Assembly: GCA_033816765.1 (NCBI GenBank)
Contig: CM066288.1
Coordinates: 3,844,001-3,908,000 of the forward strand
Origin: Nothopassalora personata
Lineage: Eukaryota > Ascomycota > Dothideomycetes > Mycosphaerellales > Mycosphaerellaceae
DNA: 64,000 bases
Direction of reading: 5' to 3'
The position numbers and the translations under genes are program-made. Shown here piece after piece: positions 52,830-63,807 of the stretch. The notes beneath the pieces were generated by a model. It ran no database searches. It saw only the letters and a list, made by a program, of their open reading frames with translations, and was not told where the DNA came from. Position 1 is the stretch's first letter. The number at the start of each line of letters is the position of its first letter.

Positions 52830-54440
52830 GAATGATGAAACCACTCAGCCTGTCCAGCAGGTGTCTCTTCCGCAGAATCAAAGTCTCTTCAAATCTCCTG
52901 TCTATGGCCACGCCAGAATACCGGCCGTCTTTGCGCTGTCCTGGATGAGGCATGATGCCAAGGCCTCCCACACATGATGCCGCTTATGCCAAATGTGCAT
53001 CGTGTCTGTGAGCAATCGCGAAATCTGCTGGATAGTCTCTAACAGTGTAGGTGGTCGACCAGAAAGAAAGCATGGCATTTCCTGGTTGATATTGTTGCTG
53101 CAGCTTTGCTTCGCAGGGTTGCCATGCAATTTGGCGAAGGAACCTGTCTGGACTGTCACTGAGTGCCGATGCGATCTGAATGTCGTGGAAGTCTTACGCA
53201 TGAGGTGGATGCCATACTTTCGCCGCTGGCTCCTCCAACTTGACACACGGATCCACCTTTACACAACTGCCACCTTCTGCTTGGTGGATACGGTCTGCTT
53301 GCTCCGTTGAGGACCCGGAGAGCTCAGTGAGCCGTTCCATTCCCAGCTCGTCACAAAGTTGCACGACAATCCAGGCATGTAGGCGGAACAGATCTACTAT
53401 CATACGCGGTGCATCCTGCCGGAACCCTTGCTCCCCGCCTTTCATCTCTAGCATTCGTTGGAGACCTGGTAAATGTACCCTGAGGGCGGTCTCTCTATTT
53501 CCGAGGAATAATTCATGAAATAAAAGTCTCGCAATAGCGATAAGCGTCGTGGTGCTGAGTCTGCGATCTGGGTCGTCCAATGCATTGTTGATTTCTCGGC
53601 AGAGTTCTGCCCTGTAAATCGATGGTCAGTGCATGTGCTGTAGTCAGCGCGAGAGTTATGCCACCATAACGTAGCTAGAGGTTGCTGTGCAGCCCAGTGT
53701 CGCATCAAAGCCTCGCTAGTAGGACTTGCTAGCGCGAAAATGCAGCCATACTGTAGCCAAACCAGCTCTCGGTCATCACATCAGTGACTCTACAAGGGTG
53801 ACTTACTCTACAAAAAGACGGCGTCTGGTGCCCTGCCCTGCGTTTTGGTAGGCGTTCGTTATACCAGCCAACAGCTCGACATAGTATATCATAGGGTCGG
53901 TTATCGATGCCTGCTGCATCCAGGACTGATAGTCGTGATAGTTAATGCCTGTCATTCACTCGATGTCTGTCAGGTCCCAGTACTTCGGGGCCGCATCATG
54001 ACTCCCTGACGGCCGAACGATCAGTACCTGCTTCGGTATTGATAAGCGCAGCTTACAAGCGTCGAGGGCGTCGGCATGCCATGGTTCATGCGGTACTGGA
54101 GCGTTCGCAAACAATGTCGACAATCTTTTTCCCAGCGCATCCCGTCTGACCGCCGCTTCGATCTCGTCCTGCGCGACCGTCAAGGCGCCGCCACTAAGCC
54201 TTTCGCGTTCAAAATCGAGCTGCTTGCTGATAGATGCTTCCTTGCGAGGAGTGTACCGAGGGACGAGGACGTTGAACTGGCCCACCGCTTGCGACAACTG
54301 GAAGGGCAATGTTGATTTCAGACGGCATTCATGAGTATGGAAGGCTGCTCTCGATCGAATCCTGTGACGAAGTGACGGCTCAACCACGTCGTTTGGATTC
54401 TGTAAGTTGACAAATGTGAGCTCTGATCCGGGATACATTT
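52830..54440 (-). pseudogene. Fungal transcription factor (fungal_trans_2 type), broken
   Basis: The N-terminal frame (54438-53956) begins with ELTFVNLQNPND and a basic RHRIRSRAA segment typical of fungal regulators that lack an obvious zinc cluster. It ends in TGA, immediately followed in the same frame by INYHDYQSWMQQASITDP. Further pieces, CIFALASPTSEALMRHW, AELCREINNALDDPDRR and LLFHELFLGNRETALRVHL (53,730-53,480), then HAPDRFLRQIAWQPC (about 53,150), join through plausible small introns. However, one junction near 53,810-53,750 is out of frame, and the C-terminal part (LRKRHLLDRLSGFI near 52,850) is shifted again. Normally such proteins bind promoters of metabolic genes. Confidence 0.65.
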
Positions 54441-54732
54441 GATGTGCAAGCAGAAGGTCGCAAGTGCCGAATCTGGCAAACGCAATACCCGCTTTTGGCA
54501 GAACAACTTCATTCTCGGCGTACCGTCATCGGGGCGCTGATCATTATCTGAATCGCCGTCTCGAGCGCTTACTGTACTTGCAACAACATGTGAGACATAA
54601 ATCGTCCGAATCTAGGGATTGCACGGGAAGACCGCCGGCCGGGCAAGCAGCCGCAGCAGCCGCTAGCCGAAGCCAATTTCGGATCCTCGCGCGTGGTGAG
54701 CAAGGATCACTACTGTAACTGTCTTGGCGTCG

Positions 54733-56274
54733 TTAATCGGCTCGGCCTTCCTCGCCTTCCTGATGATCCTCTTCCTCAAGGTCCATCAATTCCCTCTCGA
54801 CTCTGAGCCTGCGCTGCTCGACTTTCAATTCTTCCAGCTCCAACGTCAGCCGAGCCTTCTTCTTGGCCCTTGGATTAGTCTTTCCGCGTGAAGGCTCTCG
54901 CAACGATGTATTCTCCCTAGGAGCATCCGAGTCGCCTCTGATCTTACTGCGGCCCAGGTCTCCCTTGATATCTGTGGCGGACGACCTGTCCTTGGCTCCA
55001 CCATCCCGTTTGGGCTTCGATTTCTTGGGGCATGGTTCCAGCCCGTGTGCTTCACGCGAATTCTCGGATTTCTTCCAGCCTTTTGGCCGACCTCTTGACT
55101 TAATGGGCCGTCCGTTGTCGTCAAGTGGATAGAACTGTGCATAGCCTATCTTCTTAGGGTCTGGTGACATCTCAGCCTGATCCTCAGTACTTGACGCCTC
55201 AATAGCCGCGTCGATGTACTGATCAATTGGATGACTCGTATAGTTGACTTTCGTTCCTTCTTCACGTGGTCGTAGAATGCAGCGCCTTGTACCTGTGGGC
55301 AATGTTGACTCTACAGCCGTCTGCGCTTCTTGATCCGCCTCTTGCAATAGTAACGGCACCGGCGGAGATGGGACTTGATCGTGCTCAGTTGTCTCGACTG
55401 TCGTCGTGGTCAAGATTGCCTCCCCCGTGGTAAGCGACTGCTCCTCGGTCTTGATGGCGGCGACATGGCTTTCGTCGTCGTCGCAATTGTCAGCTTCGGT
55501 CGTTGAAGACGCACACTGCCTCTCTACGACTTCGCTTCCAAGTGTCCTAGTAGCATAGTTCTCGTCACAGACCTCGAACGCGAACTCAATCGGGTCTCCT
55601 TTCCTGCCTGAGATTCTCTTGAACCAACGTTTGTCGATGACCGTCGGGCCCTCAAGTTCCAACTCAGTTGGAGCACTCGCCGGGTTGGTGTCGTGTTCTC
55701 TCATAGGCAATCGCGGTTCAATCTCTGAGCGCGGTAGTCTGCCTCTTTGCACTCGCACCATAATCCATTCGCCAACCTGAGGTGTCAATAAGGGGTGGGA
55801 GCCGGAGCTGAACTTCGAAGGCGACTTGTCCCTAGTCCAGAACGTATACGTGGAGAAACAGTGTTCTCTGGCGAACTCGACATCGAGGCCTCGGTTGTTC
55901 TTCGACGCTGTCTCCCTCCTACGCAGTGGTATCGACCAAGTCTGTGCTTCCATCTCTTCTGATTTTCGCTTTCGGCCTGACCTCGCCTCGATCTCGACGG
56001 TAAGAACTTCGGCGCTGTACGGCACGTATGATGCCTCAAGTTCCACGCAGACTTCGAAAGGCTGATATGGTGATGCGATCACGCGAGTGCCTTTATTCGG
56101 GCTGTGATCAACTTCGCATTTGGCCTTGGAATTGAGGCCAAACTCGGTCATATATGTGGCCTGCGTCGCGCACAGTCGTAACCGCACTTCAAGTCCGTTA
56201 TGCTTCATGGTTGCGGTGGTGCTGTGTTGCAGCGAGAGTGGAATCTCGAGACGGAACTTGAAGTGGTGTTGCAT
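54733..56274 (-). CDS. Hypothetical protein with AT-hook-like motif and C-terminal coiled coil
   Basis: Single exon, 513 aa, ATG at 56274 (a second Met at residue 23 is possible). The first 230 residues form a beta-rich domain (LEVRLRLCATQATY, FEVCVELEASYVPYSAEV), reminiscent of DUF7918-like domains of unknown function in filamentous fungi; this match is tentative. The middle is acidic and Thr/Glu-rich, then comes GRPIKSRGRPKGWKK (about residues 385-400), an AT-hook-like basic motif. A Lys/Arg-rich disordered part and a C-terminal charged coiled coil (about 470-505) follow. This suggests a nuclear, DNA-associated protein, but no function is known. It is the first intact gene after the three broken ones. 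Confidence 0.65.
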   Translation of the reverse strand: MQHHFKFRLEIPLSLQHSTTATMKHNGLEVRLRLCATQATYMTEFGLNSKAKCEVDHSPNKGTRVIASPYQPFEVCVELEASYVPYSAEVLTVEIEARSGRKRKSEEMEAQTWSIPLRRRETASKNNRGLDVEFAREHCFSTYTFWTRDKSPSKFSSGSHPLLTPQVGEWIMVRVQRGRLPRSEIEPRLPMREHDTNPASAPTELELEGPTVIDKRWFKRISGRKGDPIEFAFEVCDENYATRTLGSEVVERQCASSTTEADNCDDDESHVAAIKTEEQSLTTGEAILTTTTVETTEHDQVPSPPVPLLLQEADQEAQTAVESTLPTGTRRCILRPREEGTKVNYTSHPIDQYIDAAIEASSTEDQAEMSPDPKKIGYAQFYPLDDNGRPIKSRGRPKGWKKSENSREAHGLEPCPKKSKPKRDGGAKDRSSATDIKGDLGRSKIRGDSDAPRENTSLREPSRGKTNPRAKKKARLTLELEELKVEQRRLRVERELMDLEEEDHQEGEEGRAD

Positions 56275-56353
56275 TGAGAGAAATCCAGTAGGCCAGTCAA
56301 GGCTAATATTCGCAGCGCGACACGTAAGTGAAGCTTGCGCGGTGCCACATACT

Positions 56354-58601
56354 TCAAGCCGCCCCTAGTGCCAACCAAGGCTGCAGGACCTCAAGCTCAC
56401 TATTCTCCAGCATGCGCACACTCGGTCGCCGTTGATCCCAATCTTCTTGCACTGGTATGCCGGGCATCCCCAACGTCCCACACATACTCAGTGTTCGGAG
56501 CATACTTACAGAGTCTGTCATGCTCCAACGAGGACTGTTCGGCGCAAAAATAGTGGGGATTCGCTGCGCGGTGGCTTCGTTGAAAAGTGTCGCCGGGTCA
56601 TTCGGGAGAGGCAAGGTAACGTTGCTTGCTTCGTAGTCTATAAGACCTCCCATCTTCGCCATGAGTGGTCTTAGGTATCGTGACTCCTTCCCGCGCATGC
56701 TCGATAGTTTATTGAGGAGTATATTGAGGTAATGTTTGCCTTCCAAGAATGTGGCCGAACTGTCACCAGCGGTACATTTGAGCACGTCGGCGAGGCAGCC
56801 AGCAATGTCGGACAGTTTCTGCTCCTACAGTAGAATGTTAGTAAAGTATGTGGTCAACGATACTCGAAAGCGTGAGGTAGCTTACCATGCCAATACCATG
56901 GCTGTCTAGAGCCATCGCGCTCGCCTTCGACGTAATCTCTACGACCTTTCTAGCCAGCTCTACTGGATAATCCAGCCTCATGCCGCCCTCACCTTGACCC
57001 CAGATCAAGCCATTGGAGACACCCATTTGCCAGGCGAGAACGTGAAGCCTGTCCCGTGTCAGTGTATACCTACAAAAGTCATTGGGGATGGGACACCGTA
57101 GCATCATCGCGAGACATCTGTTTGCTGTGTCTCACGAAGTATTAGGTATACCCCGGACCGCTTACCATTCTCGCGTGATGCTAATGTCGAGATGCTGGGT
57201 CTCTGTCAGCTCACCCGTTCCAATCGAATCGGCAGTCGCATCCAGCTGCTTTTGTGTGCGTGCGAGCCAAGCTTCGTCGTTCAGACTAGCTCTCCTAGAG
57301 CCACGCCAAGCGCTGACGAAAGAGTCATCAACTGCACTGAATAGGTTCGCTAAGTTCACGAAGCCGTTGAGCAATTGAGGATCTTCACTTTCGAAGACAG
57401 CCGGTAGTGTTACGGACGCGTGCAGTCTGGTGTGCTTTCTTCGTTGCACCGCATACGCTCTCTCAGTGATGAACAAGAGCCAATATAATCGCCGCCGCCA
57501 TTGCGCCTCAACCGGGCTCAGCTTCCCATACGAAATCTCATCGTCCATGTTCAGGTTCTCCGAGAAAGTAATGCTCTCCTGTAGATAGTGCCAAGCCTGC
57601 AAATGCTTCTCGTGGTTTCCATAGTATGCAAAGAGAAAGAAGGATGTCATGATACTCAAGGTAGACATGCTTTCCACATAATCAAATGTCCTTCGTTCTC
57701 GTAAGCATTCCTCAGCGAAGAGATGATGGGCCTTCTTGGTCGGATGTGGCGACGGAGGTTGCGGTATCGATTCATCCAATTGCACGATGGTGGCGGCGCA
57801 AAGCGAGCACAAGAAGCAGTATACATCCCGACTCAAGCAGCTGGTATTGGAGTAGAAGGCAGGGTCCAGGTAGACAGTCCTGTCAATGACGGGCATGATC
57901 GTATACATGTGATGAAAGAAAAGGTCGACATAGGGGAGAAAGGTCTCGCCTGAGAGTACGCGACCTTGGGAGACCTCGGAAGTAGAGGGCAAGAGCATCT
58001 GCGGTATGCTACCATTGCCCGTGGGACTTTTGCTAGTCACTGGTTGGACAGGGTAGGATGTCCAACTCGATTGCTGCGTAGGCTCTCTTTCAAAAGCGGG
58101 CAACGCTTGAGAGAGGGGCTGTTGCTGTGACATTGCTGTCGGTACGTGCTGGTGATACGGATGCTGATCAGGCGCAACGCTCGTGTGCGCTCCGTACATT
58201 GCTTCCACAGATCTCGCGTGCGAATTTCCTTGGTATTGCGCAGTGGGCGATCCATTTGCACTCCATTGCCAGTTTCCAAAAGGACCTTGGCCATTGGGAC
58301 TGGTAGGACTCGTGGGGCTCTGTGACGCCGCATCATCGTCTATCCTCCGGAGCGCATGTAGCACTCGAGCGCTGCGCAAGCCCTTGGGACCCTTCTTCTT
58401 GGGCGGTTGCAGGTACGCGCACCTGATGGATGCTTTCTTGCATGGATTACAAGGCTCCTCCCCATCGCATTTCACTTTCCTCTTGCGACAGCAGTCACAC
58501 GCTCTCCTCAGCTGCTTCGAGGCACCATTGCCTTGGGTGCTGTGGCTGGATGGCTCCGACGTGGGCAGTTCTTGCTGCCCCGGATGAGCCTCGACTGCCA
58601 T
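56354..58601 (-). CDS. Zn2Cys6 transcription factor
   Basis: Three exons (58601-57166, 57069-56886, 56824-56354) join in frame across introns of 96 and 61 bp, both GTAAGC...TGTAG/CTGTAG, the second with TTTACTAACAT as branch site, giving 696 aa. The start is the ATG at 58601. The GAL4-type cluster has Cys at 35, 38, 45, 51, 54 and 61, followed by PPKKKGPKG, a basic linker seen in sugar-related regulators of the AmyR/MAL/SUC1 type. A Gln/Ser/Pro-rich region leads to the fungal-specific regulatory domain from about residue 225 (YVDLFFHHMYTIMPVIDR) to 480. It should bind DNA as a dimer and control a metabolic pathway; which one cannot be read here. Confidence 0.85.
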
Positions 58602-59105
58602 GTTCACTGACAGCGCACAACTTCAGCTATTGTATGGCTGTATTCGGCCCTTCTCTTTCAATGCTATGTGCTGGCGCATTTCACGATACGTCGTACTCGG
58701 TGTCGCGGGCGCTCGGGCGCGAAGAGCATGGATGGGTTAGCAGCGAGAAACCAAGCAGTCGGTATCGAACAGAGCAAGCCGACAACCGACAACGTGGTTT
58801 AGTGTTGTAGACTTGAGCTGGCTTGGAACAGACCCAGAGCCAGAAAGAGAGAATCGTGCAGCCGCAGTCCCCGCACTTGACGCCATGACGCTTGGCTTTC
58901 GAGATAGAGTTTTCTGACCGACATCTGAAGGCAAGCACGGAAAGATGAAGTGTCGTGTGAGCAGCAGCAGTCTGCCACATGCGAAAGTCTCAGCCGTGTG
59001 TTGGCAGGATCGTATCTTTGGCTGCCACCGTTATCGACTGCCGTTGAAGACTTCTTGTCGTGCCTTTGGCCTGAATGAATTCATCGGCACGGAGATCGTG
59101 TCCGT
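58602..59105. other. Intergenic between Zn2Cys6 gene and SDR gene
   Basis: About 500 bp, probably the promoter and 5' leader of the Zn2Cys6 gene and the 3' region of the dehydrogenase gene. Open frames here show no coding features. Confidence 0.4.
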
Positions 59106-60317
59106 TCATCTGAACTGGTGTGGCAGTGTAGCCAGATCCACGGGTATGCCGCAGCTGCCGAGAAAGGTCTGCAATGGCGTCTGCATATCTTCATGCTTCT
59201 CGATATCGGCTGCACTGCTGCATTCAATAAAATCTTCCAGCTCCTCGCTGACAGTCTTCAATTTCTCTTTGACCGCCAAAACGCCTTCCATGCCAACGAT
59301 GTGACGCGCGGGTGGATTGTCATGACCACCAATTGCGGCCACGGCATGCACCGTCTCCGCCACGAGTCGCTCCTTCATGCCCTTGCTGAGGGGAGGATAC
59401 AGACTCTGCACCTCGCTCGAGTGTAGCTGGTCTCCAGTGACTGGCTCGGCAGCACCATCTATACGATCCAGAAGATATGAAATAATGTTCCGTGAAAGCG
59501 GAGCTGGATTGTTATCCTCTGTATAGCAGGCCATAGGTGGTGCTGACGTGATGCGATGCGTGAGGACATTAATCTCCATGTTCGGCTGTACGATCGTCAT
59601 CTTGATGTTGAACGGAGCGATCTCGTAGGCGAGACTGTCGCAGTATCCTTCGATGGCCCATTGCGAGGCACAATACATACTCAACCCGGGTGTCCCTAGA
59701 TGGCCAGTAATAGCAGTCAGCAGCACTATGTGTCCATTCTTCTTCGATCGAAAGACAGGAAGCGTGGCCTTGATGATGTTGACCGGGCCGAAAAAGTTGG
59801 TCTCAAATTGGTCCTTCACCAGACTCAGAGTACGAGGACTCTGCGACAGCTCTTCCACAGTCCCAACGACGACCTCGGATTGACAGCAGAACAAGATGTC
59901 GACACGCCCGAAGCAACGTACTGCTTCCGCGACAGCCGATTGGCACTGTCCTATGATCCACACATCCAATGCCACCACTCTCAGACGGCTGCGCCATAGC
60001 TCCTTCTCCTTCTCTTCTTTGTTAAGACGCTCTTGGCGCTTATCAGTGGACGTCTCGTCGCCGGCACCCTCGTCAGCGCTCTCCTTCGCGTGTCCAACAG
60101 AGGCAAGCTCTTCCAGGAAGTCCTTGAAGTCCCGGCTCCGTTCTTCTTCACGTTCAAACTCCACCGGCTGCACACCTGCCGTCACGTAATCGCCATGCTG
60201 TAGCAGATGTCTACACAATGACACGCCAATGGGACTATTGGCGCATGTCAGGAACCACACTCGTGGTGCGTTATGCATAGGCCATTTGATGCCTTTCTTG
60301 GGATCCGCCGATGACAT
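59106..60317 (-). CDS. Short-chain dehydrogenase/reductase-like protein with altered active site
   Basis: Single exon, 403 aa, ATG at 60317. The Rossmann start VWFLTCANSPIGVSL (about 20-34) replaces the usual T-G-x3-G-x-G with a looser T-C-A-N-S-P-I-G. A charged insertion (about 60-110) follows. The core reads VDILFCCQSE, ETNFFGPVNIIKA and LLTAITGHLGTPGLSMYCASQWA. The catalytic Tyr is present, but the Lys expected four residues later is Gln and the Ser position is Thr/Ala. The C-terminal ETVHAVAAIGGHDNPPARH block is typical of a fungal SDR subgroup. It may be a non-catalytic or altered-specificity reductase. It diverges from MED6 across 362 bp. Confidence 0.75.
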   Translation of the reverse strand: MSSADPKKGIKWPMHNAPRVWFLTCANSPIGVSLCRHLLQHGDYVTAGVQPVEFEREEERSRDFKDFLEELASVGHAKESADEGAGDETSTDKRQERLNKEEKEKELWRSRLRVVALDVWIIGQCQSAVAEAVRCFGRVDILFCCQSEVVVGTVEELSQSPRTLSLVKDQFETNFFGPVNIIKATLPVFRSKKNGHIVLLTAITGHLGTPGLSMYCASQWAIEGYCDSLAYEIAPFNIKMTIVQPNMEINVLTHRITSAPPMACYTEDNNPAPLSRNIISYLLDRIDGAAEPVTGDQLHSSEVQSLYPPLSKGMKERLVAETVHAVAAIGGHDNPPARHIVGMEGVLAVKEKLKTVSEELEDFIECSSAADIEKHEDMQTPLQTFLGSCGIPVDLATLPHQFR

Positions 60318-60679
60318 GTCGTCGCATGAGCGATACCAGCTCCCGGCAGATTCAGATTCAGTCCCAGGAAGCCAGCAGGCTAGTAATCAATTCTCGGATG
60401 CGGTACAAACGCCGGCTGAGCTAAGCTGCCCATTGAGTGCGGTCCGAAACGCCGCTAGCAACGAGGCACATGTGTACTTTCTTTGTTCACAACCATCACT
60501 TGTGTTCTCACGACACATCACATAGTCGGCAATATAGAGGGTTTTGACAGCGGGAGACTGACACGGCTGATGGTTGCACAATCAGCTCTGGCCTCAAGCT
60601 GTGTAAAGTGTTGAGAATAACACACGCGACTTGCAGCAGATCATCAGCGTACTGTATGCGCTTGCGTTGACCAGTAAAG
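60318..60679. promoter_or_regulatory. Bidirectional promoter region SDR/MED6
   Basis: 362 bp between divergent start codons with no supported gene. I see no confident named motif. Confidence 0.45.
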
Positions 60680-61858
60680 ATGGCTGCCCGACAAGATCCT
60701 CTGGACGAGATTCAGTATGTCTATCCGCCAATGCTGGAGTGGTGGGAGGGTTCGGGCTTTGGCAAGCGTATGGATGAGAACATGATCCATCGCTACTTTG
60801 CTCAGTCGCCCTTCTTTGACTGGACGACCAAGAATGGTCTCATCATACAGCAGGCGGATAACGACATGCACGCCTACAATCTCTCGTGGAATCGCCAAGC
60901 ATTGGAAGACAACCTTCGGAGACGAAATGGAACCGAGTACATGATTGTAGGACAGCCCCAACCGCATCCCGATCCTGCTCTAGCAGCCCAGGGCTTCACG
61001 ACCGGCGTCTACACTATCAGGAAGCAGGACAGGCAGCGAGCGTCGCAGGATATGTATGTTCGACCACCGCACGTGTTGACGGAGAAAAGCACTGATGGCA
61101 AAGGTCCGTGGGAACTCACTATTCTGGGCACTTATTTTGCCGTGGGTGAGGCAGTCTATCAAGCTCCGAGCGTGTTCGACATTGTGGGAAACCGCCTGCT
61201 GTCAGCTGCGAGCAGCCTGAAGAAGTTCTACGACATTGCCGACGGGCTGCCAAGGTATAGTCCTGCGACGGGCTACCATTACCTCCCTCGCAGCTCCAAA
61301 CCGACCGCCGCAGCGACATCCGTGCCAGGAACGCCAGCCAGATCACGAGAAGGCAGCTTGGCTCCAGCAATTGACTCGCAGTCGTTGAGATCGGGCTCCG
61401 TGCAACCAGATGCACAGGCTGGAACGACCTCAGCTGCCACAACTCAGCTAGAGACCAACCTTCTAGCCAAGTCTCTAGAAGATTCCATCAGGTACGGTGA
61501 CGAATACACCGATGAGAACCCTCTTCTCGGAGCACCAGGCACTTTCTATTTTCAGTCATCCAATACCGAAGTCAGGAAGCGCAGGGAGAAAGAAGCCGCT
61601 GCTTTGAGAGCTCGTCTTGAGCAAGTTACAGCGGCGAATGCTCCAGCAGTAACACCAACCGTTGACGAGGCATCCAAAGCTCCCTCGCCACCTGCGGTGT
61701 TCACTCAGGAGAAAGCTCTTAAAGCAGAAAGAGCGAACGGGGACAGAAAGAGCAGCAGGTCGGGCAAGAAGGACCGCAGGAAGAGCAGACCTGCCACGAG
61801 TCCGACCACGCTTGCAAGCACTACGAGCCCGCAGGCACCAATGTTGCCCGCTTCGTGA
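60680..61858 (+). CDS. MED6: Mediator complex subunit 6
   Basis: Single exon, 392 aa, ATG at 60680. The N-terminal half (about residues 5-205) is a Med6 domain: a QSPFFDWTTKNG block, an NGTEYMIVGQPQP strand, YTIRKQDRQ, LTILGTYFAVGEAVYQAPS and FDIVGNRLLSAASSLKKFYD, in the order of the family. The C-terminal half is disordered, with a Ser/Ala/Thr-rich linker, a conserved-looking NPLLGAPGTFYFQSS segment (about 278-292), a charged helix (about 293-315) and a Lys/Arg-rich end. Med6 sits in the Mediator head and is needed for RNA polymerase II transcription. Length suits filamentous fungi. Confidence 0.9.
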   Translation: MAARQDPLDEIQYVYPPMLEWWEGSGFGKRMDENMIHRYFAQSPFFDWTTKNGLIIQQADNDMHAYNLSWNRQALEDNLRRRNGTEYMIVGQPQPHPDPALAAQGFTTGVYTIRKQDRQRASQDMYVRPPHVLTEKSTDGKGPWELTILGTYFAVGEAVYQAPSVFDIVGNRLLSAASSLKKFYDIADGLPRYSPATGYHYLPRSSKPTAAATSVPGTPARSREGSLAPAIDSQSLRSGSVQPDAQAGTTSAATTQLETNLLAKSLEDSIRYGDEYTDENPLLGAPGTFYFQSSNTEVRKRREKEAAALRARLEQVTAANAPAVTPTVDEASKAPSPPAVFTQEKALKAERANGDRKSSRSGKKDRRKSRPATSPTTLASTTSPQAPMLPAS

Positions 61859-62624
61859 GCTTGAGGGAAGGCAGCCGAAGAAAAGCCCACTTAACGCGTG
61901 ATTTTCTGCGACTTGATATGATGCACGCCAACACTCCCTCACCACTCCCAATGCGTCGAATCAGGCGATGCTCGGCGGATCGAAAGATGATCACGAAATG
62001 GAAGGCATCGACCACACCAGCGTTCATTCGGATGTCCATTAATAAAGCCATAGATGGCATTGCTCAACGCACCACAGTCGTCTGCTCCGACGCCTGTCCG
62101 TGCTGAACAACACATGCCTGGACACGGTGCCGCATCAGCGTAGACGGCTCGTGACGGCCAGCGAAAGTCACCGCTACAGCAGCATGGAACTCATTCTGCT
62201 GCCAATGACAGTCATCTAGTAGCGATCATACGTGCTATGAGGTGAGCCTCACCAGTGTTCGAGCCGGAGCAGGGTTCAAATAGAGATAGTACAGCTTGCC
62301 TGCGCGTCAGTTTCGTGAACCACTGAGGCGCGTACCTGACATGACTAATCAGGCGTTCCACATCGCAGTGAAATCTATAACTATCAGCTAATCTACTTCT
62401 TTATTCTGGCCACTCTCAGCGCTCAGTCTTGCACGTGAAGTATTTCCTACTCAACTCCATATGAACGTCAGCGTCCACTGTGGACGTCTTTCCTTCCAGG
62501 ATCTGATCAGAATGCACGATACCACAGACTGAACACTATCGAGATTACAACCCTGTGGATCGGATCATGGCGTCCATCCTGTGCCTCCCTTCACAACACT
62601 GACGCATGAAGTGCCACATTGAAG
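61859..62624. other. Intergenic, no gene seen
   Basis: MED6 3' region and promoter of the glycosyltransferase gene. Only short frames are present. Confidence 0.4.
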
Positions 62625-63716
62625 ATGGGCATCTGCAGCCTCAGAAAGAAATTCACCACTTCCATCCTCCTCAGCGCCCTCTGCATCGTACTCCTATACC
62701 TCTTTCTAGACTACTCCCGGATCGCGCTCTTCACTCGCGTAGAGCCCCACCCCGGCCTGACCGAGAATGACATCCGCACATTCTCCCAAAACGCCATGAA
62801 CAACACCATCGTCATTATCCCCTCAAACCTCGGAATGCTCCACTGGGTCGAGAACCTCCTCTGCTCTTTAGAATCTACAGACTTCGACGCAAGCAAGATC
62901 ATCGTCTGGGCTCTGGACCAGGACACGAAAGTCTACATGACCGAGCGGAACCGCACAGCATACCACGACCCAGCTTTCTTCGCCACGAGCACGAATGAGA
63001 ACCGTCATGGCGATACTGCTGCGTATAGGCGGATGATGCTGGAACGGCCAAAGTTCTATATTGATGTGTTGTCTGCTGGTTTCAACATTCTGATGCTAGA
63101 TGCCGATACGGTGTTCTGGCAGTCGCCTCTGAGGATCCTGCCGGATGTGAGCAATAGTGTTGATGTGGTTTACAGTACGGACGCGAGGGAGTTTTATCGG
63201 GATCATGATGCGTTTCTGGATGAGAGGCGGAGGGGACCGTTTGTGCCGCCCATCTGTAATGGGATCTTTTGGATGAGGAGTTCGGCTAAGACGATTGCGC
63301 TGTGGAGTGAGATGTTGGAGGTTTTTGGGGGGTGGTGGGTGTGGAGGCCGAGGGGGTTTCAGGATGATCAGAGAGGGATGGATGTGTTGTTGAATGATGG
63401 GAGGGGGCAGGTGGTGGCGCCTTTCCCTGATGGGATCGATGGTGGGATTGTGCCTATGAGAGCTAATACGAGATCTGAGTTGGGCGTGAAGGTTCAGCTG
63501 TTGGATCAGACTCATGTTGTTAATGGTCATCTCCTCATGAACCGCAATGTGGCGTACGAACAGAACCTAGTGAAGTTGAGGGAGTCGGGGAGAGACAGGA
63601 TCGCTGCACATTTCAACTGGTGGACGGAGAAATTGACGAAGGAGGAAGGGGCGCAACAGTTGGGGATGTACTTGCTAGACGATAAAGGTCAATGTCAAAA
63701 GCATGAAGGTTGGTGA
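62625..63716 (+). CDS. GT77-type nucleotide-diphospho-sugar transferase
   Basis: Single exon, 363 aa from the ATG at 62625. A short basic cytosolic end and one membrane segment (about 12-30) make it a type II Golgi membrane protein. The lumenal catalytic domain shows the nucleotide-diphospho-sugar transferase pattern (PF03407 family): an early IVIIPSNLGM-like strand, YRRMMLERPKFYIDVLSAGFNIL, then MLDADTVFWQSP with the metal-binding DAD at 159-161. Further on are NGIFWMRSS and a VVNGHL/HFNWW end typical of these enzymes. It probably adds a sugar to secreted glycoproteins or wall polymers; donor and acceptor are unknown. Two N-x-T sites lie in the lumenal part. Confidence 0.8.
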   Translation: MGICSLRKKFTTSILLSALCIVLLYLFLDYSRIALFTRVEPHPGLTENDIRTFSQNAMNNTIVIIPSNLGMLHWVENLLCSLESTDFDASKIIVWALDQDTKVYMTERNRTAYHDPAFFATSTNENRHGDTAAYRRMMLERPKFYIDVLSAGFNILMLDADTVFWQSPLRILPDVSNSVDVVYSTDAREFYRDHDAFLDERRRGPFVPPICNGIFWMRSSAKTIALWSEMLEVFGGWWVWRPRGFQDDQRGMDVLLNDGRGQVVAPFPDGIDGGIVPMRANTRSELGVKVQLLDQTHVVNGHLLMNRNVAYEQNLVKLRESGRDRIAAHFNWWTEKLTKEEGAQQLGMYLLDDKGQCQKHEGW

Positions 63717-63807
63717 AAGCCACCAAGAGCCCCGTGATACTTGATCGTGCTAGCTTTGTGCCTGTCAAGCGTCACTGAACCCATGCTACTGGCATTACGG
63801 GCCAGTG

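Noticed and set aside
50915..58601. Secondary-metabolite cluster with two regulators
   Set aside because: No polyketide, peptide or terpene synthase is present; only one reductase-like gene, and it is broken.
58681..58980. Minus-strand 99-codon ORF upstream of the Zn2Cys6 gene
   Set aside because: It lies in the promoter/leader region and shows no domain or coding-like composition.
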